From Alphaproteobacteria bacterium (lineage in GTDB: Bacteria > Pseudomonadota > Alphaproteobacteria > Micropepsales > Micropepsaceae), in the NCBI GenBank assembly GCA_023259375.1, contig JAHFQC010000051.1, forward strand, positions 1-36,344: a DNA stretch of 36,344 nucleotides. Direction: 5' to 3'. The notes beneath the pieces were generated by a model, which saw only the letters and a list, made by a program, of their open reading frames with translations, ran no database searches and was not told where the DNA came from. Made by a program: the position numbers and the translations under genes. This document shows, in pieces, positions 16,002 to 22,961 of the stretch (its first letter is position 1; each line of letters opens with the position of its first letter).

Positions 16002-17570
16002 CTACCGTGGGCTCTCTTCCAATTTGACGAGGATCACGTCGTTTTGCCGCATCGCGAAGCTGCGACGGAACGTCCCGTCGGCGCCCACGGTTACTTTGAG
16101 GTCAATGTCCGGTTTGTCGGCCGACTGCTTCTGCAGTGTCGCGATCTGGTTCGCCGACAAGTCTTTTGGCATGCCCCATTTCAAGTACTGGGTATAAACG
16201 TCGTTCGCCTCGTAGCCGGTGCGATGAAGGGTCAGCCGGTAGGTCCCGGGCGTCAGCTTGGTCAGGTTCAATTCGACGGGTGCTACCGCCCCAGCGGGTC
16301 TCACTTTGCGGAAGAACGGGCGATTGCTCTCCTTCTGATCGGGGGTGGTATAATCCCAGAACAGCCCAGCGAAGCCGTTCTTCGTTCGCGTCAGGATCGA
16401 CCGCGTATCGCTGCCGGCGAGTGCCTGCGAACCCAGTTCGTTGAGATACTTGTATGCAAAGAACGCGGCCTTGCGCAGGCCCTCCCGATTGACCAGGCCA
16501 AAGCCGCCATGGAACGAGGACGGCGGCGGACCGGCCTCCTCGAACAGATCGGTGTAGGTCCAGTAGCTCATCGACTGAGCCCCGTTTTCCGTCTTCTTCA
16601 ACTTGTCGAGGATGAACGCCGCGCTCAGATAGTCGTCGTGGATCGGATCACGCGGATTGTAGCTGGTGCTCCATTCCGTGAAATAGAGCGGCAGCCCGGG
16701 CCAATCGGCTTGCATTTCGCCGCGCACTTTCCAGACATCGTTGCTGATCGAGCCTGGCTGCGGCGCCAGCTTGTTGTCGCCCTCGCCTTTCTCGTCCAGG
16801 AAACCGCCATTGACGCCATAAGCGTGCGTCGTGACGAAATCGACCGGGGTACCTGACGCTTTGGCATATGCCAGGAACTCCGGCACCCAAGCCGCACCGG
16901 CGGTCGACGGACCACCGACCAGAAGCGCGGGATCGACCGCCTTGATGGCCTTCGCCGTCACCTCATAGAGCTTCAAATAGGTCTTCTGGTTGCCATCCGT
17001 CCAGAACCCATCGAGATTAGGCTCGTTCCACACTTCGAAACGCCACGACCGCACCTCGGCGACACCGAAACGGTCTTCGAGATGGCGCGCGAAGGCGGTC
17101 ATGAAATCGGACCACTTGCCCCAGTCCTTCGGCGGCGACCCATTGCCTTTCCAATAGAAGATCGTCTTTGTTCCGCTGGCCAGATCGTGCGGCATGAACC
17201 CGATTTCGACGAACGGTTTCATGCCAGTTTTCAAGATGGCGTCATAGACCGCATCGATCTTGTCGAAATTGTAGACCGGCTTGCCGTCCACTTCGCGATA
17301 GGCCTCCATGTCATCATGCAGGATGCCGTGAAAGCGGATGAACTTGAATCCGAGTTCGTCATGCACCAGCTTGAGCTGGGCGAGATTGTCCTGCCGCAGC
17401 AAAATGCCGGGATGATCGGCGCCGACGCAATCCTGCCACGCCATGTCGCGTGGTCCGGAAACGAGCGTCATATCGGCAGCGATCGGACGCGCCGACTGAG
17501 CCAATGCAGACGAAGCGACAAAGGCGGCAATTGCGCCAGCAGTAACCAGTCTGCCAATGCGGTATGACAT
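16002..17570 (-). CDS. GH39-type beta-xylosidase, exported
   Basis: A 522-residue exported hydrolase of clan A, family 39 type, expected to cleave terminal beta-xylosyl or related units. A Sec signal peptide covers residues 1-25 (cleavage ALA-QS). The TIM barrel has FEVWNEPNLDGFW with the likely acid/base Glu183 and LYFTEWS with the likely nucleophile Glu299. A small beta domain follows (about 400-522), as in GH39. The ATG at 17570 has GAGG 6-8 bases upstream. It is the first gene of the five-gene glycosidase operon. Upstream lie a long structured leader (17684-17906), a LacI-type operator (17909) and direct-repeat promoter C (18030-18098). GH39 also includes other activities, so xylose specificity is a family-level inference. 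Confidence 0.87.
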   Translation of the reverse strand: MSYRIGRLVTAGAIAAFVASSALAQSARPIAADMTLVSGPRDMAWQDCVGADHPGILLRQDNLAQLKLVHDELGFKFIRFHGILHDDMEAYREVDGKPVYNFDKIDAVYDAILKTGMKPFVEIGFMPHDLASGTKTIFYWKGNGSPPKDWGKWSDFMTAFARHLEDRFGVAEVRSWRFEVWNEPNLDGFWTDGNQKTYLKLYEVTAKAIKAVDPALLVGGPSTAGAAWVPEFLAYAKASGTPVDFVTTHAYGVNGGFLDEKGEGDNKLAPQPGSISNDVWKVRGEMQADWPGLPLYFTEWSTSYNPRDPIHDDYLSAAFILDKLKKTENGAQSMSYWTYTDLFEEAGPPPSSFHGGFGLVNREGLRKAAFFAYKYLNELGSQALAGSDTRSILTRTKNGFAGLFWDYTTPDQKESNRPFFRKVRPAGAVAPVELNLTKLTPGTYRLTLHRTGYEANDVYTQYLKWGMPKDLSANQIATLQKQSADKPDIDLKVTVGADGTFRRSFAMRQNDVILVKLEESPR

Positions 17571-17679
17571 AGATGACCTCTTTTCAATTCTGCTATGCGA
17601 GTGTCCAGACCGCTTCGCGGATGCCGTCCGACACTCAGCCGCCATGGCGGCGAAACCCCACTACGCATTGTCGTACTAA

Positions 17680-17760
17680 GTGTGAAGCCCCCCGGCTCGT
17701 GACACCGGGGAGCTTCTGGAGTGTGAGGGTTCCCGGCTCGTGACACCGAAAATCCTCTGG
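17680..17760 (-). repeat. Two tandem 41-bp units forming hairpins with an identical loop
   Basis: Units begin with GTGTGA at 17680 and 17721 and share CCCGGCTCGTGACACCG (17691-17707 and 17732-17748), a period of 41 bp. Each folds: 17684-17695 pairs with 17705-17716, and 17725-17736 pairs with 17746-17757, both around the 9-nt loop CTCGTGACA. Stem sequences differ between copies yet remain largely paired. Three C/A positions on the plus strand (one in the first, two in the second) become G-U pairs in minus-strand RNA, which supports an RNA made in the sense of the operon. Confidence 0.8.
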
Positions 17761-17906
17761 GAGGGCACTTCACCTACGAGGAATTTGTAGAGAGAAGTGC
17801 AAGGCGGGTAGCACCGCCTTTCTCGGATAACTCCTATGCTCCTTGGAGGCGCTGAGGAGTTTGCGGGCCCAGGCTTGCACCCAGGCCCAAGCGCTTCACG
17901 CAAGCG
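17684..17906 (-). ncRNA. Highly structured 5' leader of the glycosidase operon
   Basis: This is a run of adjacent stem-loops in the leader before GH39. They are 17684-17716, 17725-17757, 17765-17800 (7 bp plus 4 bp), 17801-17820 (perfect 7 bp, AAGGCGG/CCGCCTT) and 17829-17861 (7 bp outer stem). Next are two overlapping, mutually exclusive stems (17865-17869/17884-17888 and 17873-17877/17888-17892) and 17892-17906 (5 bp). Hairpins cover nearly all of 180 bases with almost no gaps. It resembles no RNA family I recognise. It could be a cis-regulatory leader, an RNA-stability element or a processed RNA. No long U-run is seen, so a simple attenuator is unlikely. Confidence 0.5.
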
Positions 17907-17908
17907 TT

Positions 17909-17922
17909 TGTAAGCGCTGTTA
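17909..17922. promoter_or_regulatory. LacI-family-type operator upstream of the glycosidase operon
   Basis: TGTAAGCGCTGTTA differs by one base from the site at 6660-6673. It lies exactly 156 bp from the proximal half-site of direct-repeat promoter C (17909 to 18065), the same offset as at the receptor promoter (6660 to 6816). It is about 340 bp upstream of the GH39 start. A second AGCGCT core lies 24 bp away at 17889. A single LacI-family repressor would thus couple uptake and hydrolysis. Confidence 0.68.
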
Positions 17923-18029
17923 AAATCAGGTATGCGACAAGCTTGTCTTCCGGGCTACAGCGCCCAACACTTCCATCCCATTCGCGCGCCTGGACCAACA
18001 ATGGTGCGACGCATTTCTATGCGTTATCG

Positions 18030-18098
18030 GTTATATCGACAGTTCGGAGCGCTTCCGGAAAATGTTCCAGAGAGGATTGCGGGGTTGCAGAATGGATT
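18030..18098 (-). promoter_or_regulatory. Direct-repeat promoter C (LytTR-like site plus -10)
   Basis: The minus-strand half-sites AATCCATTCTGCAA (18098-18085) and AATCCTCTCTGGAA (18078-18065) are 20 bp apart. They are followed by CATTTTCCGGAA and a TATAAC -10-like hexamer at 18035-18030, one base further away than in promoters A and B. It lies 62 bp after the stop codon of the LytTR regulator and points into the glycosidase operon. Confidence 0.65.
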
Positions 18099-18159
18099 CT
18101 GGCCCGAGCAAAATGGAGCCGTCATCGGCTCTGCCATAGAGTGCTTGTGCGTTCGCTGT

Positions 18160-18945
18160 TTACAGAGACTGACCGAGACGCTTTTCAACCTCAGCGCGGT
18201 AATTCCGGCTCAGGATTAAGCGGCTGCCGTCGCGCAGCAGCACCTCGAATTCGCCGTGAGTAATCGGCTCGAGTTGCACGATCGCCTTTATGTTCACAAC
18301 ACTCGACCGGTGTATGCGTACGAAACGAAGCGGATCAAGCCTTTTTGTAACGGCTGCCAGAGACGATCGATAGACGCATTCCTTGCCCTGGAAATGCAGA
18401 TTTACATAGACACCGGCCGCTTCGATCCAATCAACTTCGGAAGCCATCACGAGCTTGGTGACCCCACTGCCTTTGATGACGATCCAGTCCCACAACGTAC
18501 CCGGCGCGTCCCTGCGGGAGACAAGCTCAAGGACATTCGGTCCAAGGCCCTTCCCTCCCGCGCCGCGCAAACGCGATTTGGCGCGAGCAACGGCAAGCTC
18601 AAATCTCTTGTTGCCGAACGGCTTCAAGAGATAATCGACCGCATCGGTGTCAAAGGCCTTGAGAGCGTATTGATCGTACGCTGTGACGAAGATCGTCAAT
18701 GGCATGCGATCAGCCCCGATCGCCTCGATAACGCCGAAACCATCGATTTCCGGCATCTGCACATCGAGAAAGACGATATCGGGGTGCACGGCTTCGATCT
18801 TGGCAACGGCGGCTACACCATTCTCCGCCTCATCGACGGTCCCGATGTCCGCATCGTCCGCGAGCAGGTCCCTAAGCCGCTTGCGGGCGGGGGCTTCGTC
18901 GTCGACAACGAGAACGCGCAGCGTTCCAGACGTTTTCAGGTCCAT
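18160..18945 (-). CDS. LytTR-family response regulator
   Basis: A 261-residue two-component response regulator. The receiver domain (about 8-125) has the acidic pair Asp15-Asp16, phospho-acceptor Asp61 in VFLDVQMPEIDG, and the conserved Lys in YLLKPF. The LytTR DNA-binding domain (about 155-255) has the typical RIHRSSVVNI. LytTR proteins bind pairs of direct repeats about two helical turns apart. The 20-bp-spaced repeats at 6816-6849, 7261-7294, 18065-18098 and 20427-20460 are candidate targets, including its own operon. It starts 3 bp after the stop codon of the histidine kinase, so the two are co-translated. The input signal is probably linked to the glycan, but nothing in the sequence shows it. 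Confidence 0.93.
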   Translation of the reverse strand: MDLKTSGTLRVLVVDDEAPARKRLRDLLADDADIGTVDEAENGVAAVAKIEAVHPDIVFLDVQMPEIDGFGVIEAIGADRMPLTIFVTAYDQYALKAFDTDAVDYLLKPFGNKRFELAVARAKSRLRGAGGKGLGPNVLELVSRRDAPGTLWDWIVIKGSGVTKLVMASEVDWIEAAGVYVNLHFQGKECVYRSSLAAVTKRLDPLRFVRIHRSSVVNIKAIVQLEPITHGEFEVLLRDGSRLILSRNYRAEVEKRLGQSL

Positions 18946-18948
18946 CGC

Positions 18949-20082
18949 CTATGCTCCGGCAAATCTTAGCGGCAGGCGCATCATAACTTCCACCCCGCCT
19001 TCGTCGCAGTTTCTGATATCAAACGGACAGACAATTTCCGGATAGAGCCCGGTCAAGCGCTCGCGGGTGGCCCGCACGCCGAGGCCTTTGGTGTTTTCCG
19101 GATCATAGCCGCTCGGCAATCCGACACCATCGTCGATGATGCGAATTTCCAGATGCTCGTCATCGCGAAGCGCGGCAACGATGACGCGGCCTCCCGCCAT
19201 CCGCTTGCCCAGTCCGTGCCTGATCGCGTTCTCGACGATAGGCTGCAGCAGCAGGCAAGGGACCAGTGCATTCATGAGACCGGATTCGACTTGTATCTCG
19301 GTCTGTATCCGATCTCCAAAGCGCACCCTCTGGATCGCCAAATAGTGTTCGAGAAGGACAAATTCCTGAGACAGCGGAATTTCCTGGTTATCCTTGTAAT
19401 CGAGCGAGAGCCGCAACAGCGCGCCAAGGTCCTCGATCATGTCGCGCGCAAGTTCGGGGTTCGAGATAACCTCGGACGAAATCGCATTTAGCGCATTGAA
19501 CAGAAAATGCGGCTCCAGTTGCATGCGCAACGTGTTCAAGTGGGATACCAGCAGCCGCTTTTCGACCCGCTCCAACGCCATCTGCCGCGCCAGGGAAGTG
19601 CGATAATACCGGAGCGCCTCCAGCGTACCGATGATGGCAAAGCTCATCACCCAGCCCCCCAGAAAGTAATAGGTGACGAACTCCGGCGTCCGCAGCGGGT
19701 TCCACCAAATCTGCGGGTCAAGATAAAGCAGGATCGCCGTCACATAGACGTGCACGAGGCTGAACGGTGCGCTCAACAGCAGAAAGATGCCCACCCGCAC
19801 GAGCGGCTTGTTGTCGAACCGCGCCAGCTTGCGGTCGATATACAGGAATCCCGGTGTCAGAATCCCCCAGGCCCAGTATTCGATCAGCTTGTTGATGACA
19901 TTGGGCCAGTCAAATCCCACCAGCACGTGCGGCACAGCCAGGAGGAGGCCGATGACAGTCCAGCCCGCAAAGACAAGCAGCGCCTTGTGACTGCGCGAAA
20001 GAGGATGGCTCAGCATTCCACCATCCGTCGCCGGCGATAAGTGAGACAAACCGACGTTTGCAGTTGCCTTGGCTTCGTTCAT
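18949..20082 (-). CDS. LytS/YehU-type membrane sensor histidine kinase
   Basis: A 377-residue sensor kinase paired with the LytTR regulator. About four membrane segments lie in residues 33-155 (for example ALLVFAGWTVIGLLLAV and VGIFLLLSAPFSLVHVY), with no large periplasmic domain. The His-kinase region has LEPHFLFNALNAIS with phospho-acceptor His192. An HATPase domain follows, with VENAIRHG (Asn285) and DDGVGLPSG. This is the compact LytS-like class that senses in or near the membrane. The ATG at 20082 is chosen over an upstream TTG because it has AGGTG upstream and leaves a short cytoplasmic tail before the first membrane segment. Promoter D (20393-20460) lies about 310 bp upstream, suggesting autoregulation. 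Confidence 0.9.
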   Translation of the reverse strand: MNEAKATANVGLSHLSPATDGGMLSHPLSRSHKALLVFAGWTVIGLLLAVPHVLVGFDWPNVINKLIEYWAWGILTPGFLYIDRKLARFDNKPLVRVGIFLLLSAPFSLVHVYVTAILLYLDPQIWWNPLRTPEFVTYYFLGGWVMSFAIIGTLEALRYYRTSLARQMALERVEKRLLVSHLNTLRMQLEPHFLFNALNAISSEVISNPELARDMIEDLGALLRLSLDYKDNQEIPLSQEFVLLEHYLAIQRVRFGDRIQTEIQVESGLMNALVPCLLLQPIVENAIRHGLGKRMAGGRVIVAALRDDEHLEIRIIDDGVGLPSGYDPENTKGLGVRATRERLTGLYPEIVCPFDIRNCDEGGVEVMMRLPLRFAGA

Positions 20083-20373
20083 CTCGAACACCTGGGTTCC
20101 GCGAGGCCCGCAGACTAGCGCGACCGGATACTCGCCCAAAATTTCGTTTCGTCGCAGGACTATCCAGCGATCTCCTAATTGGCCGGCCTACCTACCATCA
20201 GCCCGCGTGCGCCCGGTGCAACATAGACGACGCCCGTCTGACGCCAATCTCCCGCGATGTTGTCGAACAAGTTCGGCGTCATCAGGAAGAGCGAAATAAA
20301 AAGGACCATACGAAGTCAATATCTTCATCTCGCCGCTCGGAACCGCCTGTTATCTCAGCATTCATCCACTCCC

Positions 20374-20419
20374 GGATGCCGTTGGCATCCAGAATGCAGT
20401 TACGGCACCTCCCAGGTGC
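20374..20419. promoter_or_regulatory. Two perfect palindromes over the kinase-operon promoter
   Basis: GGATGCC-gtt-GGCATCC (20374-20390) and GCACCT-ccc-AGGTGC (20405-20419) are both perfect. The second lies between the predicted -35 and -10 of promoter D and the first covers the predicted start point. They could be sites for a repressor or an RNA stem. The T-run lies on the wrong side of the second for a minus-strand terminator. Confidence 0.45.
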
Positions 20420-20460
20420 AAAAATGTTGCGAAACGGATTCAGGCTTTGCAGAACGGACT
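20393..20460 (-). promoter_or_regulatory. Direct-repeat promoter D (LytTR-like site)
   Basis: The minus-strand half-sites AGTCCGTTCTGCAA (20460-20447) and AATCCGTTTCGCAA (20440-20427) are 20 bp apart. They are followed by CATTTTTGCAC. The hexamer at the position used in A and B is TGCATT (20398-20393), a poorer -10. Both half-sites contain TCCGTT, the closest of the eight to the published LytTR consensus. It faces the histidine kinase and response regulator operon. Confidence 0.6.
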
Positions 20461-20477
20461 TAGCGCGCGCAAAGGAG

Positions 20478-20499
20478 GGCGGATGGGCGCCCATCCGCC
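20478..20499 (-). terminator. Perfect 22-bp palindrome after the GH29 gene, probable terminator
   Basis: GGCGGATGGGC and GCCCATCCGCC form a perfect 22-bp inverted repeat 17 bp after the stop codon of the GH29 gene at 20516. The T-run that follows in minus-strand RNA is short (CTCCTTTG), so termination may be partial. It separates GH29 from promoter D. Confidence 0.6.
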
Positions 20500-20515
20500 T
20501 TTGCTTCCCGTCCCA

Positions 20516-22141
20516 TCAAGCTTTATGGATCCTAAACGAATAGGCATACCGGCAGGGCGGTCGCCTCGGCAGTTGGATTTTCAAACTCTCCGTGTCCCGT
20601 TTCCACCGAAGATCGGCACCGGACCCCAGTAGTTCAATTTTCCCGATCCGCCCAGGGTAGTGGGCCGAGTTTTCGGCGAGCGAGGCAATCCGAAGCTCCC
20701 CATTGGGCGGCCATCCCAACGCGATGGCATAGAGCACGTCGCCCTTGGTCGTGAAGCGGATATCGGTGTGGTCGAACTTGAGCTCTGAAAACTGGTAGGC
20801 GCCCAGCTTCTTGGCGCGTGTCGACGGACCTTCGCCGTAGACCGACCACGGACGAGTGCCTCTGATTGCTTCGTTGTTGACCTGCTGCCAGTCGATGAGC
20901 TCGTGCAAAAACGCCATTTCGTCGCTGTCGGGTTCGCCATGCCCCGGCAGCGGGATATTCAGCAGGAGATTACCGTTCTTGCTCACAATGTCCACGAACA
21001 TGGGGATGATCACCGAAGGCTTCTGATAACCGTGCTTAGCCGGCAGTGAGCGGTCGTAATGCCAGCCGCCGATGCAGGCATCGGTCTGCCAGGGGTCCTT
21101 CTGGATCTTGTCTTCCATCGCCGCTTCGAAATCACGCGTAATGGTGTCCCAGACCGGCTCTGGAACCTGTTTTAAATTGAGCACGCCGTCGAGCCGGCCG
21201 CCGTGGCGCCGGATGTTCCCGTTCAGGAAGTAAGCCATGATCTGCGGCGCCAAATCGGGCATTCCGAGCCACACCTTCAAATCCGGCGCAAAGGGGCCGC
21301 CAGCATCGAAGTCGAAGCTCGCGCTGTCGTCGAAATAGAGCAGATCCGGATCGTAACTATCCAGCAGATCCTGTAGCCGCAACAGGAAGTGCTTCACGAA
21401 TTCAGGCGATGGCGTGTTCTTCGCGTGCGGCCTGCCATTGAGCAGTTGCGGGTCCATCCCCTCCCACCACTTGCCTTTCCCGTCGGCAATCGTCTGTAGG
21501 CCGTCGTAGGGAACGCCGGCCAAAGGCCCGGTCGTGTCGCTCTTGTATCGGACCGGTAGAAACTCGTCCCACACGCGATGCGGCGTGGCGTGATAGCTGA
21601 CACCGAAGCGCAAGCCGTGCGCCCGCGCCACCTTCGCCCACGTCCCCACGATGTCGCGCTTGGGACCAACATTGACGCTGTTCCACGGCTGATGCTTGGA
21701 ATTCCAGCAATCGAAATTGTCGTGATGATTGGCGATCGCGACGAAATACCCGGCTCCAGCACGCTTATACAGTTTAATGAGTGTCTCCGGTTCCCACCGC
21801 TCCGCGTTCCAGAGATGGCAGATATCCTTGTAGCCGAACTTGGAAGGATGGCCGTAGGTTTTGACGTGGTATTCGTACTGCGGCATGCCCTGGATATACA
21901 TATTGCGGGCGTACCAATCCCCCTGCTCAGGAACGCATTGCGGCGTCCAGTGCGCCCAGATGCCCAGCTTGGCATCACGAAACCAATCCGGTGTCCGGTA
22001 CGCCTTCAGGGAGTCCCAAAACGGCAAGAAAGGTCCATCGGGAACGTCGCCCGAGAACAACGAACCACCCGCTGCTCGAGATATTCCGCCCAATGCAGCG
22101 GCAGCAGCAGCCCCCGTCAGCAATACTCTGCGGTTTACCAT
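20516..22141 (-). CDS. GH29-type glycosidase, Tat-exported, divergent subgroup
   Basis: A 541-residue exported enzyme, paralogous to the one at 14327-15949, with the same domain layout and length. A Tat signal NRRVLLTG is followed by an alanine-rich stretch. Barrel motifs are WAHWTPQ (62-68), NHHDNFDC (138-145) and LLYFDDS with the likely nucleophile Asp271, again Y-F-D-D rather than the usual W-F-D-G. KNGNLLLNIP and GTRPW are shared with the paralogue. The ATG at 22141 has GGAGGG upstream; an in-frame TTG lies before that ribosome-binding site and is rejected. It follows the DUF1349-type gene by 53 bp and is therefore probably co-transcribed with it. Substrate beyond an alpha-fucoside-like glycan is unknown. 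Confidence 0.82.
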   Translation of the reverse strand: MVNRRVLLTGAAAAAALGGISRAAGGSLFSGDVPDGPFLPFWDSLKAYRTPDWFRDAKLGIWAHWTPQCVPEQGDWYARNMYIQGMPQYEYHVKTYGHPSKFGYKDICHLWNAERWEPETLIKLYKRAGAGYFVAIANHHDNFDCWNSKHQPWNSVNVGPKRDIVGTWAKVARAHGLRFGVSYHATPHRVWDEFLPVRYKSDTTGPLAGVPYDGLQTIADGKGKWWEGMDPQLLNGRPHAKNTPSPEFVKHFLLRLQDLLDSYDPDLLYFDDSASFDFDAGGPFAPDLKVWLGMPDLAPQIMAYFLNGNIRRHGGRLDGVLNLKQVPEPVWDTITRDFEAAMEDKIQKDPWQTDACIGGWHYDRSLPAKHGYQKPSVIIPMFVDIVSKNGNLLLNIPLPGHGEPDSDEMAFLHELIDWQQVNNEAIRGTRPWSVYGEGPSTRAKKLGAYQFSELKFDHTDIRFTTKGDVLYAIALGWPPNGELRIASLAENSAHYPGRIGKIELLGSGADLRWKRDTESLKIQLPRRPPCRYAYSFRIHKA

Positions 22142-22194
22142 TTTGCGTTTCCCTCCTGTGTACAAGCCGGCTGAAAACTCTATCGCCGATCATT

Positions 22195-22833
22195 TTATGG
22201 TGCACTGGTGTAGCTGATGTCCGAAAAGCGCACGGTAATACCATCGCCTCGCGGAGACTGCGTCAACAGGCCGGCTCTAAGCTGCGAAACGTCGCCATTG
22301 AGCGTGAAATCACGCAACATGGTCCAGTCTTTGCCATTGTGCGATGCAAAGAACACAAACGCCGGTCCCTGGCGGCTGGCTTTGAGGAAAATCGCGTTGT
22401 CGGGCGCGCTCATCGCGGTGTAGCTGTCATCAGAGGCCCCTCGATTGACCACCATCACCACCGAGAGCCGACCGTCGCCGAGCGAATTCTCAAAGCAGAT
22501 CTTCGCCCAATTATCCTTGTCGATATAGAGCGCGAGGGCACCAGAATCCCAGCGAGCCTTCGGCTGCAAAGTGATCTTCGCCTTGAGGTCGAAATTGCCT
22601 TTGGGACGAAACAACAGCGTCGGCGCCGTGTCCTCAGCCGCAGAGTCCCAAGGGGACACGAACCAGTTGGTCTTGGGACCGGCCGTCATCGTGATGGCGT
22701 CGGGAGCCGTCGCTTGCCACACCACCGGAGGGTTGCGCGTTTCAAGCGGACCAGGCAGGGCGGTTAATGCAGGATCCGCCGCAGATGCGGATGAAACCAA
22801 CGCAGCAAAAAGCACAGCAGAACGTATCAACAT
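22195..22833 (-). CDS. DUF1349-type concanavalin-fold exported protein
   Basis: A 212-residue exported protein with a Sec signal peptide (residues 1-19, cleavage SASA-AD). It has a single jelly-roll domain resembling the DUF1349/YesU group of concanavalin-like proteins. Recognisable pieces are NWFVSPWDS, DSGALALYIDKDNWAKICFE and SVVMVVNRGASDD. Members of this group sit in polysaccharide-utilisation loci and are thought to bind or modify sugars, but no activity is established. The ATG at 22833 has GAGGGG 8 bases upstream and puts the signal peptide at the N-terminus; an ATG 42 bases earlier is possible. It lies after the receptor terminator (22897-22922) and before GH29. Confidence 0.75.
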   Translation of the reverse strand: MLIRSAVLFAALVSSASAADPALTALPGPLETRNPPVVWQATAPDAITMTAGPKTNWFVSPWDSAAEDTAPTLLFRPKGNFDLKAKITLQPKARWDSGALALYIDKDNWAKICFENSLGDGRLSVVMVVNRGASDDSYTAMSAPDNAIFLKASRQGPAFVFFASHNGKDWTMLRDFTLNGDVSQLRAGLLTQSPRGDGITVRFSDISYTSAP

Positions 22834-22896
22834 AAAGTGTCCCCTCGTCTTCCGGGTGCTTGGTTCAGTTTCCATGATCAAATTCCCATGAAAATG

Positions 22897-22922
22897 TCGG
22901 CCGAAGCGCTAACTTCGGCCGA
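22897..22922 (-). terminator. Hairpin terminator after the STN-TonB receptor
   Basis: TCGGCCGAAG (22897-22906) and CTTCGGCCGA (22913-22922) form a perfect 10-bp stem with a 6-nt loop. Minus-strand RNA continues with CATTTTC, a short U-run. It lies 40 bp after the receptor stop codon and upstream of the DUF1349-type gene. A weaker stem with the loop CTCGTGAA (22937-22952) lies between it and the stop. Confidence 0.65.
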
Positions 22923-22961
22923 CGAGGAGAGGCAGATCCGCTCGTGAACGGACGTTGGTTA

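Noticed and set aside
17801..17820. AAGGCGG/CCGCCTT hairpin as a plus-strand terminator
   Set aside because: It is followed by only TTTCTC on the plus strand, no plus-strand gene ends nearby, and it fits as one of several consecutive stems in the minus-strand leader.
20405..20419. Hairpin with adjacent A/T run as a terminator for GH29
   Set aside because: On the minus strand the T-run comes before the stem, not after, so it cannot act as an intrinsic terminator of the minus-strand gene. It lies inside promoter D.
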